A stretch of 64,000 bases of DNA from the NCBI GenBank assembly GCA_039592335.1, contig JBDHBX010000025.1:3002-67001 (forward strand), given 5' to 3'. A model generated the notes under the pieces. The model searched no databases. It was not told the origin of the DNA and saw only the letters and a program-made list of their open reading frames with translations. This document shows positions 20,164 through 28,260 of this stretch, one piece after another. Source of the DNA: WVYX01 sp039592335. Its GTDB lineage: Bacteria; Gemmatimonadota; Gemmatimonadetes; Gemmatimonadales; GWC2-71-9. How positions within the stretch are numbered: position 1 is the first letter of the stretch; the number at the start of each line of letters is the position of its first letter. A program made the position numbers and the translations under genes.

Positions 20164-22085
20164 CGGCGACCACGCTCCCTGGCGGTGACCGTGACCAGCG
20201 TGCCCGGAGCCACACGGGTACCCGCCGGCGGGGCGACGCTGGTGACCGTGCCCCATCCCTCGACCCGCATCCTCAGGCCCGCACGATGCAGCGCGCGCGC
20301 CGCATCGCGGAGCGATGTGCCGGCCACATCGGGCACTGTGCTGGGCACCGTGGAGTCCTGGGACTCGCGCGGAGGCCATTCGACCACATAGGGAACGGTC
20401 CCGGCGGCAATCGCCGGGTCGGACGCGAGGGGCGCCTGCTCCACCGTGAGGCGTCCGCGATCGAGCGCCCCCGACTGGGCCGCGAGCAGTTGCTCCAGGA
20501 CCTCGCGCGTGATCGGCGCCGCCGAGAGCCTGGCGTACGCCCCGCGCGGATCGTCCAGCTTCACCACCATGACGATCTGTGGATCGTCAGCCGGGAAGAG
20601 TGACGCAAAGTTCGCAACGTAGGATCCTGGCACATAGCCGCCGGGGCCCGCGCGGCGCGCGGTCCCGGTCTTGCCCGCGATCTCGTAGCTCGAGAGGGCC
20701 GCCGTCTCGCCTGTGCCCCCGCGGTACACGACCCCATGCAGCATCGTGCGCAGCGCCGCGGCCACCGCTGGCCGCACCACACGGCGTACCGGCTCGGGCG
20801 TGTGTCGGTACACCGTCCTGCCCTTGGGCGTGCGGATCTCACGGACCAGTGTGGGCTGCACCAGCACCCCGTCGCTGGCCACCGCCGCATACGCCTGCGC
20901 CAGCTGCAGCACCGTCACCGCGACCTCGTACCCCATGGCCAAGCTGGCGCGCGTCGTCCCACTCCACTGATGCGGTTGTTTCAGCAGCCCCGGTGACTCG
21001 GCCGGGTACTCGACGCCGGTGGGCGTGCCGAGCCCAAAGTCGCGCAGCATCGCGTACTGCCGCTCCGCGCTGAGCCGCTGCCCCAACTTCACGATGCCGA
21101 TATTGCTCGACTGCTCGATCACCCCGGCCACGGTGAGCCAGCCGTTGGGATGGTCGTCGTGAATCGTGCGGTTGCCGAGGCGGAACTCTCCCTCCTCCGC
21201 CCACACGCTGTCGTCGGGCTCGGCGAGATCGTGAGACAGGAGGGCGCTGGCGGCGAACAGCTTTGCCGTCGAGCCGGGCTCGAACACGGCGGTGAACGCA
21301 CTCGCCACACTGCGCCCCTCCCCATCGCGTGACGCCACGGCCAGGATCTCGCCGCTGCGGGGATCCAGCACCACGACGTCTCCACCCAACGCTTCGTAGC
21401 GGTCAATGCCGTCCACCAACGCCCGCTCGACGATCTCCTGCAACTCGGCATCGACCGTCAGGTACACATCGTGGCCCGGCACGGGGAATGCGGAGAGGCT
21501 CGACGGCGACTCGATCTGTTGTCCCTGCCGGTCGCGCAATACGACGGCCTGCCCCGGTGTGCCCGTGAGCCACTCATCCAACACCCGCTCCAACCCGCTG
21601 GCCGGCCGACCCTCCGCGTTGGGGCGCCCCAGCACGACGCCAGCGAGATCCGCGTCGGGGTAGAACCGCACCAGCTCCCGCTCCGGATACACCCCCCGCA
21701 ACCGCCGCAGGGGCTCGACCTGCACCGCCGTGTACGGGCCGTGGAAGTGCACCCAGGCCTGCCGCAGGCGGCGCCGGACCGTGGTCGCCGGGACGTCCAG
21801 CGCGCGTGCGAGCGCGCGCGCGGCCTCCTCCTGATCGCGCAGCTCGTTGGGCGCCACGCCCACACGGAAGATCTCCTGCGTGAGCGCGAGGGGGACGCCG
21901 TTGCGGTCGTAGATCGTGCCGCGGCGCGCCGGAAGCTCCACGCGTTCGGTCCGCTGCGCCTGCGCCGTCGCGTAGTGCCGGCCGCCCTCGACCAACTGCA
22001 CCTGTGCGGCGCGGGCGAGCAGCACGAGCAGGGCGACACCGAACGCCACCTGCATGACGCGCAACCGCACCTGCTCGCGGGCCAC
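20160..22085 (-). CDS. ftsI: Septal transpeptidase PBP (FtsI/PBP2x-like) with PASTA
   Basis: A 641-aa class B penicillin-binding protein. One membrane anchor (about 10-27) leads into the dimerisation domain (RRGTIYDRNGVPLA), then the transpeptidase with the active serine in EPGSTAK (S272 to K275), the SSN motif (326-328) and KTGTA (K472). A single C-terminal PASTA domain (about 586-637, VPDVAGTSLRDAARAL) follows. PASTA on this enzyme is familiar from Gram-positive PBP2x and also occurs in some diderm phyla. The start is GTG at 22085, 3 nt below the ftsL stop; ATG 22055 is the alternative. Confidence 0.94.
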   Translation of the reverse strand: MAREQVRLRVMQVAFGVALLVLLARAAQVQLVEGGRHYATAQAQRTERVELPARRGTIYDRNGVPLALTQEIFRVGVAPNELRDQEEAARALARALDVPATTVRRRLRQAWVHFHGPYTAVQVEPLRRLRGVYPERELVRFYPDADLAGVVLGRPNAEGRPASGLERVLDEWLTGTPGQAVVLRDRQGQQIESPSSLSAFPVPGHDVYLTVDAELQEIVERALVDGIDRYEALGGDVVVLDPRSGEILAVASRDGEGRSVASAFTAVFEPGSTAKLFAASALLSHDLAEPDDSVWAEEGEFRLGNRTIHDDHPNGWLTVAGVIEQSSNIGIVKLGQRLSAERQYAMLRDFGLGTPTGVEYPAESPGLLKQPHQWSGTTRASLAMGYEVAVTVLQLAQAYAAVASDGVLVQPTLVREIRTPKGRTVYRHTPEPVRRVVRPAVAAALRTMLHGVVYRGGTGETAALSSYEIAGKTGTARRAGPGGYVPGSYVANFASLFPADDPQIVMVVKLDDPRGAYARLSAAPITREVLEQLLAAQSGALDRGRLTVEQAPLASDPAIAAGTVPYVVEWPPRESQDSTVPSTVPDVAGTSLRDAARALHRAGLRMRVEGWGTVTSVAPPAGTRVAPGTLVTVTARERGRR

Positions 22086-22088
22086 GTC

Positions 22089-22379
22089 CTACCGTTCTCC
22101 GGGAACGGGAGCGGGGAGGATCACGATCTCACTGTCGGCCGGGAGCCGCAGCCCAAGCGCTTCCGCCCGGGGGACGAGCACCGCCCGGCTCTCCGCCTCG
22201 CGAATGCGCCGCAGCAGCTCCGCACGCCGCGCTTCGAGCAGCGAGCGCCGGTTGCGCACCTCATCCAACTCGCCCGCGCTCACCACGGCGGACGTCTGCC
22301 GCGCGACGACCCACGCCAGAATCGCGAGCACGAAGACGAGCCACAGCGTGACCCAGACCCGGCCTCTAGGCTGAACCAT
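22089..22379 (-). CDS. ftsL: FtsL-like bitopic division protein
   Basis: A 96-aa protein at the ftsL position between rsmH and ftsI. A short basic tail is followed by one membrane helix (about 9-26) and a periplasmic coiled coil rich in E, R and L (about 33-65), ending with a Pro-rich tail. FtsL sequences are poorly conserved, so the call rests on topology and position. In the family FtsL pairs with FtsB/FtsQ and activates FtsWI. The ATG at 22379 overlaps the 3' end of rsmH by 14 nt. Confidence 0.75.
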   Translation of the reverse strand: MVQPRGRVWVTLWLVFVLAILAWVVARQTSAVVSAGELDEVRNRRSLLEARRAELLRRIREAESRAVLVPRAEALGLRLPADSEIVILPAPVPGER

Positions 22380-23271
22380 GCGACCGGAACGCACGCAGCC
22401 TGGCGCTCCGCGCGCGGGGGTTGGTGGCGATCTCGGCAGGCGTCGGCGCCATGGGCTTCGGAGGATCGAGGCGCCCAAGGGCGCGGCCGCGGCAGGTACA
22501 GACCGGCTGCGCCGGCGGACACACGCACTCTCGGGCCCACTCCCGGAACAGGTGCTTCACGATTCGGTCCTCACCCGAATGATAGCTAATCACCGCCAGC
22601 CTGCCCTCGGGGGTGAGCGCGTCGCGCAGCTCCGGGAGGGCGCGGCGCAGCTCTCCCAGCTCGTCGTTGACCGCGATGCGCACGGCCTGGAACAGCCGCG
22701 CAAAGGTGGAGGGTCCGGTGCGGGGGCCCAGCGCCGCCCGAACGGCGTTCACCAGGTCGTCGCTCGTAGCAAACCTGGTCTGGCGACGACGCACCACCGT
22801 GGCGGCCAGGCGGCGGGCACGTCGCTCGTCACCGTACTCCCGGAAGATCTCCGCGAGCTCGGCTTCCGGGAGCCGGTTCAACAGGTCCGCCGCCGTCGGG
22901 CCGCTGCGGTCCATCCGCATGTCCAGTGGCACGCCCGGCCGAAACGAGAAACCCCGGCCGTCGAGATCGAGCTGCTCCGAAGAGACGCCCAGATCGAGCA
23001 ATATGAAGTCGGGCCGGAACCGGGTGATCTCGGCCAGCACCTGGGGAGCCCCGAACCGTCCCGGCACCCAGTACATCCCCTCGTCGCCCAGCCGCTCCCG
23101 GGCGCGGGCCAGGGCGTCGGGGTCACGATCCACTGCCAGCACCTGGGCCCCGCCGGCCCGGAAGCGCTCGGCATGCCCGCCGTCCCCGACCGTCCCATCG
23201 ACGACGCGGCGACAGCCGGCGGCCAGATCGGCAACGGAATCCGGGAGGACCGGCAGATGGCGCTCGCTCAC
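22366..23271 (-). CDS. rsmH: 16S rRNA m4C1402 methyltransferase RsmH
   Basis: A 301-aa SAM-dependent enzyme (MraW) that methylates N4 of C1402 in the ribosomal P site. It starts VSERHLPVLPDSV from GTG 23271, preceded by a GGGGGG tract as ribosome-binding site. Motifs are DGTVGDGGHAERF, VDRDPDAL, LDLGVSSEQLD and SYHSGEDRIVK, where SFHSLEDR is usual. It opens the division cluster. No mraZ lies upstream, only a hairpin and tRNA-Asp. Confidence 0.95.
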   Translation of the reverse strand: MSERHLPVLPDSVADLAAGCRRVVDGTVGDGGHAERFRAGGAQVLAVDRDPDALARARERLGDEGMYWVPGRFGAPQVLAEITRFRPDFILLDLGVSSEQLDLDGRGFSFRPGVPLDMRMDRSGPTAADLLNRLPEAELAEIFREYGDERRARRLAATVVRRRQTRFATSDDLVNAVRAALGPRTGPSTFARLFQAVRIAVNDELGELRRALPELRDALTPEGRLAVISYHSGEDRIVKHLFREWARECVCPPAQPVCTCRGRALGRLDPPKPMAPTPAEIATNPRARSARLRAFRSHGSA

Positions 23272-23283
23272 GTGATTCCCCCC

Positions 23284-23319
23284 ATAAAGCGACGGCCCCG
23301 CGAACGATGCGCGGGGCCG
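23284..23319 (-). terminator. GC-rich hairpin between tRNA-Asp and rsmH
   Basis: Bases 23293-23302 and 23310-23319 form a perfect 10-bp GC stem with a 7-nt loop. On the minus strand it is followed by CTTTAT, a weak U tract. It can be a partial terminator for the tRNA transcript or an attenuator in the leader of the division operon, since the only good promoter seen is upstream of the tRNA. The stem is seen; the role is inferred. Confidence 0.55.
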
Positions 23320-23347
23320 GGACTCTGTTGCGACGCTTTGACTCGAG

Positions 23348-23422
23348 CGGGGCTGACGGGACTTGAACCCGCGGCCTCCGGTGTGACAGACCGGCACTCT
23401 AACCAAACTGAGCTACAGCCCC
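23348..23422 (-). tRNA. tRNA-Asp (anticodon GUC)
   Basis: A complete cloverleaf on the minus strand: acceptor GGGGCTG paired with CAGCCCC, D arm, anticodon stem CCGGT/ACCGG around loop CTGTCAC giving anticodon GTC (Asp), and a T arm with TTCAAGT. Discriminator base G, as expected for Asp. CCA is not encoded. It stands 76 bp before rsmH and follows a sigma70-type promoter. Confidence 0.95.
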
Positions 23423-23441
23423 ATACCACAAGTAGCTTGGG

Positions 23442-23470
23442 AATGTAGACGTACCGAGGTCCGTTTTCAA
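23442..23470 (-). promoter_or_regulatory. Sigma70-type promoter for tRNA-Asp and perhaps the division operon
   Basis: On the minus strand TTGAAA (23470-23465) and TACATT (23447-23442) are spaced by exactly 17 bp, the best promoter match in the window. The expected start lies about 13 nt before the mature tRNA 5' end. No other convincing promoter precedes rsmH, so this may also feed the division cluster through the hairpin below the tRNA. Confidence 0.7.
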
Positions 23471-23477
23471 GCGCTGC

Positions 23478-25283
23478 TCAGCTGCAGTTGTAGGCCCGCC
23501 GGAGCTGGGGCACCCGCTGCTCGAACGCCTCGAATTGTTGTAGAAACTGCTGGGACTGCGCCGGCGCCAGCTCGGCACCGATCGTCAACGCCGCCTTGCC
23601 CCGGGCGATCATGTCCGCCTCCTGTTCCACGAGCTGGCAGGACTGCGTGGCCGTGACCTGCTGGTCGAACTCGAAGATCTCGAACATCAGGCCGAGGCCG
23701 AGGAAGAAGTTGCTCTGGACCGAGAGCCGCTCCAGAACGTCGTGCCGGATGGCCTTCTCCAGCAGCCCGACCGCGAACGGGATCTGCACGCGGCCCTGCA
23801 CCAGCTCGGAGCCCATCTGATAGTACTTCACCGCGGCGTTCATCAGCACCGCCGTGTCGGCGCTCGCGCTGGCCACGCTGGTGGCATGGTCCAGGAAGAC
23901 AAAGCCCCGGAACATGCGATCTGTGTCGAGCGGGACCGCGGTGTCGACCACCACGCCCTCGAGCAGGAACTCGGACGCCGCCAGCGCGCTCCGCACGTCG
24001 GTGGAGTCCATCATCAGAATGTGCTCGTACACCGCGATGGTAGAGTCCCCGAGCAACAGCCGCAGCGACTCCTCCACGAAGATCGTGTCCTCGGCCGCCG
24101 CACCCAGCACCGTGGCGTGCGCGCGCCACAGGATCAGCGAGCCCGGCACGTGCTCCACGGCCCGCCCCGACCACTCCAGCTCCGCGTTCACGTCGCCCAG
24201 GGCCTGGGCCGCGCCCAGCACCTGCTGATAGAAGATCTCGTCGTCACGCAAGCTGCTGTCGGCGGCGTACTGCTGCACCAGCGCCTCCATGGCGCAATCC
24301 CACAGGCCGCCCTCGACGCAGGCGCGCGTCTTGAGCCGCAGCACCTCCAGATCTTCGGGGTTGGCCTCGAGCCACTCATCGGCCAGCTCACGGCCACTCT
24401 CGTGCACACCTAGAGTGATGGCCCCGGCGATGACGCCGATGCGCAGCTGCCGATCGCCCGGGACCGCGCGGCTCTGCTGCGTGAACGCGTGGAGCGCATT
24501 CAGCGAGTCGCCCTTCTGCTGGTACAGCCGACCCAGGCGCTCCCAGCCCCGCGTCAACAGGGAGTCGCCGGCCACGGCGCGCCGCAGATAGGCGATCTGG
24601 GAATCCGCCGGCTGCTGCAGCGCCTCCGACGACACCTCGGCGCACATCGCGGCCGACGGATGGTTGGGGTACTCACGGAATACCCTGTCAGCTTCCTCGA
24701 GGGCGTCCGGGAAGTCCCCCTCGTCCCGCTTCTCGGAACACCTCCGTGCTCGCTCCGCGGCCTTCACCTGGTTGTCCAAGGAATCGACGACGGTGCGCGC
24801 GAAGTCCCGCACGCTGCTGTCGCCCACGCCTTCCACTGTCATCCAGCCCGACAGACCGGATCGGCCGATGTCCACCATGCGGAACCGGCCCATCAGTCCG
24901 GTATCTTCGCGCCAGAAGGAGCCGACGATGTACGCGTCCGCCCGCAACGCCCGCGCCAGCCGGTCCGCGTCTGCCGCACCCAGCACGGCGTTACAGGTGT
25001 ACGCCGACTCCTGCAACACCCGGCACACCTGCTCCGTGCCAACGGTGACGACGTCATTGCGGAACTTGGACTCCATCCGCTCGCGCACTTCCTCGGCCAG
25101 CGCCGCCACGTACACCCCGTCTTCGGGGTCTGCAGGCGCCGGCACCAGGAACAGCACGCGCTCGTCCGGTCCCTCGCGGGATCCGAACTGCGCCCTCGCG
25201 CTGGTCGCCGTGGCGGTCCAGGCCAGGCTCACGCCGGCCGCCACCAGGACTGTCCGAATGATCATTGGTGTCCACCGCACCAC
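23478..25283 (-). CDS. Secreted TPR-repeat protein
   Basis: A 601-aa exported protein. The GTG at 25283 has GGAGG 6 nt upstream, better than the ATG at 25265. The signal peptide is hydrophobic to about residue 28 with a likely cut after ARAQ or just before it. Residues about 40-150 (ERVLFLVPAPADPEDG, ADAYIVGSFWRED) resemble the small alpha/beta domains that precede TPRs in some envelope proteins. The rest is degenerate TPR-like helices (YPNHPSAA, LTRGWERLGRLYQQKGD) with many Ala and Glu and a few Cys. Periplasmic; no enzymatic motif. It lies between two tRNA genes. Function unknown. Confidence 0.7.
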   Translation of the reverse strand: MVRWTPMIIRTVLVAAGVSLAWTATATSARAQFGSREGPDERVLFLVPAPADPEDGVYVAALAEEVRERMESKFRNDVVTVGTEQVCRVLQESAYTCNAVLGAADADRLARALRADAYIVGSFWREDTGLMGRFRMVDIGRSGLSGWMTVEGVGDSSVRDFARTVVDSLDNQVKAAERARRCSEKRDEGDFPDALEEADRVFREYPNHPSAAMCAEVSSEALQQPADSQIAYLRRAVAGDSLLTRGWERLGRLYQQKGDSLNALHAFTQQSRAVPGDRQLRIGVIAGAITLGVHESGRELADEWLEANPEDLEVLRLKTRACVEGGLWDCAMEALVQQYAADSSLRDDEIFYQQVLGAAQALGDVNAELEWSGRAVEHVPGSLILWRAHATVLGAAAEDTIFVEESLRLLLGDSTIAVYEHILMMDSTDVRSALAASEFLLEGVVVDTAVPLDTDRMFRGFVFLDHATSVASASADTAVLMNAAVKYYQMGSELVQGRVQIPFAVGLLEKAIRHDVLERLSVQSNFFLGLGLMFEIFEFDQQVTATQSCQLVEQEADMIARGKAALTIGAELAPAQSQQFLQQFEAFEQRVPQLRRAYNCS

Positions 25284-25345
25284 TAGCGTCCTCCGGTTCT
25301 GGCGGCCCGGGTGCCCACCCGAGCCATGTCAGTCATCCAACCACA

Positions 25346-25419
25346 TGGGCGAAGAGGGATTCGAACCCCCGACTTCCTGCTTGTAAGGCAGGCGCTCTCG
25401 ACCCCTGAGCTATTCGCCC
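25346..25419 (-). tRNA. tRNA-Val (anticodon UAC)
   Basis: A 74-nt cloverleaf on the minus strand: acceptor GGGCGAA with TTCGCCC, D arm GCTC/GAGC, anticodon stem CCTGC/GCAGG around CTTACAA giving TAC (Val), and T arm GGGGG/CCCTC around TTCGAAT. Discriminator base A. CCA is not encoded. It lies 13 bp below the 61-aa gene and 62 bp above the secreted TPR gene, and may be processed from a longer transcript. Confidence 0.95.
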
Positions 25420-25432
25420 CCAAGCCGGTCGC

Positions 25433-25618
25433 CTAGAGCGCCAGTCCCAGTGGAAACAGGACGCAGTAGCCCAGCACCAGAAGGACCGGGGCTACCGTGG
25501 TCGACCCTCGGGCGAGCAGCGCGTAGCCAACCGTGATGGAGGCCAGAGCGCCGGTCAACAGCACCAGATTGCGCTGGCGGAACCGCAGCCGCGCGGGCGA
25601 CCCTATTCTACCTAACAT
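25433..25618 (-). CDS. Small two-helix membrane protein (DUF3098-like)
   Basis: A 61-aa protein: a basic N-terminus ending RFRQRN, one hydrophobic helix (about 17-34), then a short loop GSTTVAP and a second helix to the C-terminus. The pattern RN-LLL-G-GY-LL-G-TVAPVLLVLGY matches the small DUF3098 membrane proteins. The ATG at 25618 has GAGGG upstream. Inner-membrane location is expected; the function of the family is unknown. Confidence 0.65.
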   Translation of the reverse strand: MLGRIGSPARLRFRQRNLVLLTGALASITVGYALLARGSTTVAPVLLVLGYCVLFPLGLAL

Positions 25619-25651
25619 AGACCCTCAGGCTAACCGCAGGTTCCGAAGCCG

Positions 25652-26572
25652 TCAAGCATTCGGGTTCCACTGATCTTCGGGCACAAACCACCCATTCTCA
25701 AGGGCTTGGCGGCGTTCACGATCCCGCTGCCGGCGCCGCGCCCAAAGCACTATGAGCAGCACGGCGACGAACGTCCAGAACACCGTCACCGAGCTGAAAA
25801 TTAACAGCCAACCGTAGCGTTTGCGCAGGTCGCGGCGCCACATCTCGTCGAACTGGCCGAGCGTCACCTGGTACGTGGAGCGCAGCGCCAGGTCGAAGTC
25901 CGGCGTGCCCCGCAACGTCGTGATGAGCGGCTCGAGACCCCGATCCCCACCCAACCGCTCCAACAGCCGCACGGCCGTGGTCGCCAACGCGTACGACGCC
26001 CCCGCTTCCACCGCCCCACCTTCCCGGATGTGACGGTCGAGGTTCGCCAGGGTCGGCACCACCCCGCGCAGCACGATCCAGTTCACCCGCAGCACGTCGC
26101 CCTGGTCCCACTCCCCGGCGGCACTTGCCGCGTAGCCCTCGTCGAACCAGCGGGGCACGCGACGCACCACGCTGTGCAGGGCGAGATGCGCCAGCTCGTG
26201 CCGCAACAGCCGGCGATGGTCTCGACCCACCTGCAGCACGATGGTGCGGGTCCCCGGGAAGGCCGCCGCCGCCCCCCACTCGGGCACGCGTCCCGCCGTG
26301 AGTGAATCGAAGTGTGTATCGCTGGGCGCCACGATCAGACGGATGCGTCGGGGTGGTGGATCCGGGATGCCCGGCCACGGGCCCGCGCGGTCGGCGTACT
26401 CGGCCAGGGCAATCGCCGTGGCCTCGTCGGACCAATACACGGCGGTCACGCGACCCACATGCACTACGGAGGGTTCCTGCGGTACCGCGAACAGGAAGAA
26501 GAGGGCGGCTAGCGTGGCGGCTCCTGGCCTTGCGCGACCAGGTCCAGGGTCTCCTTGCAGCGCTTGCCCCAC
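25652..26572 (-). CDS. Membrane-anchored HExxH metallopeptidase (peptidase MA-like)
   Basis: About 306 aa from GTG 26572; the true start is uncertain because the 5' part overlaps the TPR gene by 64 nt and no clear Shine-Dalgarno is seen. A hydrophobic signal-like segment (LAALFFLFAV) is followed by a gluzincin-like domain with HELAH (about 125-129) and WFDEGYA carrying a candidate third ligand Glu, as in peptidase MA-like proteins. A C-terminal membrane helix and an Arg-rich cytosolic tail follow. The active site should face the periplasm. It closes the chemosensory run but need not belong to it functionally. Confidence 0.75.
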   Translation of the reverse strand: MGQALQGDPGPGRARPGAATLAALFFLFAVPQEPSVVHVGRVTAVYWSDEATAIALAEYADRAGPWPGIPDPPPRRIRLIVAPSDTHFDSLTAGRVPEWGAAAAFPGTRTIVLQVGRDHRRLLRHELAHLALHSVVRRVPRWFDEGYAASAAGEWDQGDVLRVNWIVLRGVVPTLANLDRHIREGGAVEAGASYALATTAVRLLERLGGDRGLEPLITTLRGTPDFDLALRSTYQVTLGQFDEMWRRDLRKRYGWLLIFSSVTVFWTFVAVLLIVLWARRRQRDRERRQALENGWFVPEDQWNPNA

Positions 26573-27366
26573 GGATTGAACTTGTTGGTTTGATACCCCT
26601 CCTCCCACGTCTGGCGCGCCACATCTCGATCTCCGGCGTACCACTGCGAGCGCCCCAGCTCGTAGTAAGCCTCGATGAGATTCGGCCCGAGCTTCAGGGT
26701 CTTGCCGAAGAACGTCTGCGCGTCCTCGTACATCTCGCGCTCCAGGTACACGAGCCCGAGATAGAAGTGTGCGTACAACGTGGCCTTCCGGTCGTTGTCC
26801 AGGCGAATCGCCTTGGAGAGATGCTCGATGGCCTCGCCGAAGATCTGTTTCTTGAGGCAGATGTACCCCACGTTGATCCGGGCCAGCGAGTTCGCCGGCT
26901 CCTTGGCGAGCACCAATTGGAAGGTGCCCATGGCCGAGTCATAGTCCTCGTTCAGCATCTGCGCCCAGCCGAGGAGTGACTGCGCCTGGATATCGTTGGG
27001 AGACAACTGCAGGGCCTTGGTCAGCGACTGGATTGCCCCACCATAGTCGCCCAGTGAGATGAGACTCCATCCCTTCTCGATGAACGTGGTGGCGCCAAGG
27101 TGGTCCTGCATCACGGGTACCGTCCCCGTGAACTGCGGGGCCTGGTCACCGCTTTGGCCCTGGGCGAGCTCTTTGTACTTGTCCACCAGCACCCGGATGC
27201 TCTCCTTGAGCATGCCGAGGTCAGAGATCGCCTGATCGACGGTCTTGAACAGCGTGATGATCTCCGCTTTCAGGTCCTCGCGCTCCTCGCCACCGGGAGA
27301 CGCGTCGAGGCGGCGGGCGATGGAATCGTACTTATCGCGCAGTGAGGAGATCACGGAGTCACTCAT
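26509..27366 (-). CDS. TPR protein at the end of the chemosensory cluster
   Basis: A 285-aa soluble protein. The ATG at 27366 overlaps the cheW stop by 8 nt; upstream codons in the frame are shadow. The N-terminal 60 residues form a helical, charged region (SLRDKYDSIARRLDAS), then about five TPR units follow (ISLGDYGGAIQSLTKALQLSP and similar) ending near YQTNKFNPWGKRC. It is probably a scaffold for the proteins encoded upstream. No catalytic motif. Confidence 0.8.
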   Translation of the reverse strand: MSDSVISSLRDKYDSIARRLDASPGGEEREDLKAEIITLFKTVDQAISDLGMLKESIRVLVDKYKELAQGQSGDQAPQFTGTVPVMQDHLGATTFIEKGWSLISLGDYGGAIQSLTKALQLSPNDIQAQSLLGWAQMLNEDYDSAMGTFQLVLAKEPANSLARINVGYICLKKQIFGEAIEHLSKAIRLDNDRKATLYAHFYLGLVYLEREMYEDAQTFFGKTLKLGPNLIEAYYELGRSQWYAGDRDVARQTWEEGYQTNKFNPWGKRCKETLDLVAQGQEPPR

Positions 27367-27835
27367 GTGCCGCCTCCACTTCCAGCTTCTCCAGTGCCAA
27401 CCGCTCTTCGGATGACAGGAGCTTGCCCGCCTGGAGCACCACAAGCGTGCGATCGCCGTCGGCCACCACACCACCGATGTACTTCGCCGCCAATCCCCGC
27501 ACGATGGTTGACGGAGGGGTGATGCGATCAGCCGAGACACGCAGCACTTCCTGCACCGCGTCGACCACGACCCCGATCTTCTCTCCCTCGAGCTCCAGAA
27601 TCATGATGCGCGTGTCTTCGCGCACGGGCGCATCCACCTCGACCCGCTTGCGGAGATCCATGAGCGGCACGACGGCGTCGCCGTACTGCACTACGCCCTC
27701 GAGGTAGGCCGGTGCCTTGGGCAGGGGAGCGGGCTCCTGGTACCGGAGTATCCGCTCGACCTGAAAGATGTTCACCGCGAAGTCATGTCCGCCGACACGA
27801 AAGGTGACGAGCTGGACTTCGTCGCCTGTACTCAT
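27359..27835 (-). CDS. cheW: CheW-type coupling protein (first of tandem pair)
   Basis: A 158-aa single CheW domain, which links receptors to CheA. Sequence features are LVTFRVGGHDFAVNIFQVERIL, PAYLEGVVQYGDAVVPLMDLRKR and VVVDAVQEVLRV, matching the two small beta barrels. The ATG at 27835 overlaps the stop of the second cheW (ATGA). A charged 20-residue C-terminal helix extends beyond the domain. Confidence 0.93.
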   Translation of the reverse strand: MSTGDEVQLVTFRVGGHDFAVNIFQVERILRYQEPAPLPKAPAYLEGVVQYGDAVVPLMDLRKRVEVDAPVREDTRIMILELEGEKIGVVVDAVQEVLRVSADRITPPSTIVRGLAAKYIGGVVADGDRTLVVLQAGKLLSSEERLALEKLEVEAAHE

Positions 27836-28260
27836 CGCTCCTCGGTTACGCCGGCCGGCACGAGCCGCTCGGCCAGGACGTCCATGTCGATCACCGGCAC
27901 CAGCAGCTCGCCCTCCCGCGCCACTCCCGACGCCCAGGGAAGATCCCACCCCGCCGGGACGCGCTGGGGATCCTCGCGCACCACCGACTCCGCCTCATCC
28001 ACCGCCAACGTCACGAGTCGCCCGGCGCATTGCGTCACGACACCCAGCGCCGCGCCGGGTTCCGGGTCGCGACCGGTCTCGACCAGCGCCCCCAGATCGA
28101 TCAGGGGCATGAGCCGTCCGCCCGTGTGTATGACCCCGAGCACCGCGGGGTGCCTGCTCGGCGCGGCATACGCCTTCGGCAACTCTATGACCTGCCGTAC
28201 GTCTGCGAGCGGCACACCGTACCGTGTGCCGCCGGCCTCGACCAAAAGATAGCCCTTCAT
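27832..28260 (-). CDS. CheW-like protein (second of tandem pair)
   Basis: A 142-aa CheW-fold protein: YLLVEAGGTRYGVPLADVRQV, HPAVLGVIHTGGRLMPLIDLG, LAVDEAESVV. It is clearly diverged from its neighbour, with a Pro-rich insert around residues 100-110. In other systems extra CheW proteins serve alternative receptors or array geometry. The ATG at 28260 overlaps the cheB stop (ATGA). Confidence 0.88.
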   Translation of the reverse strand: MKGYLLVEAGGTRYGVPLADVRQVIELPKAYAAPSRHPAVLGVIHTGGRLMPLIDLGALVETGRDPEPGAALGVVTQCAGRLVTLAVDEAESVVREDPQRVPAGWDLPWASGVAREGELLVPVIDMDVLAERLVPAGVTEER

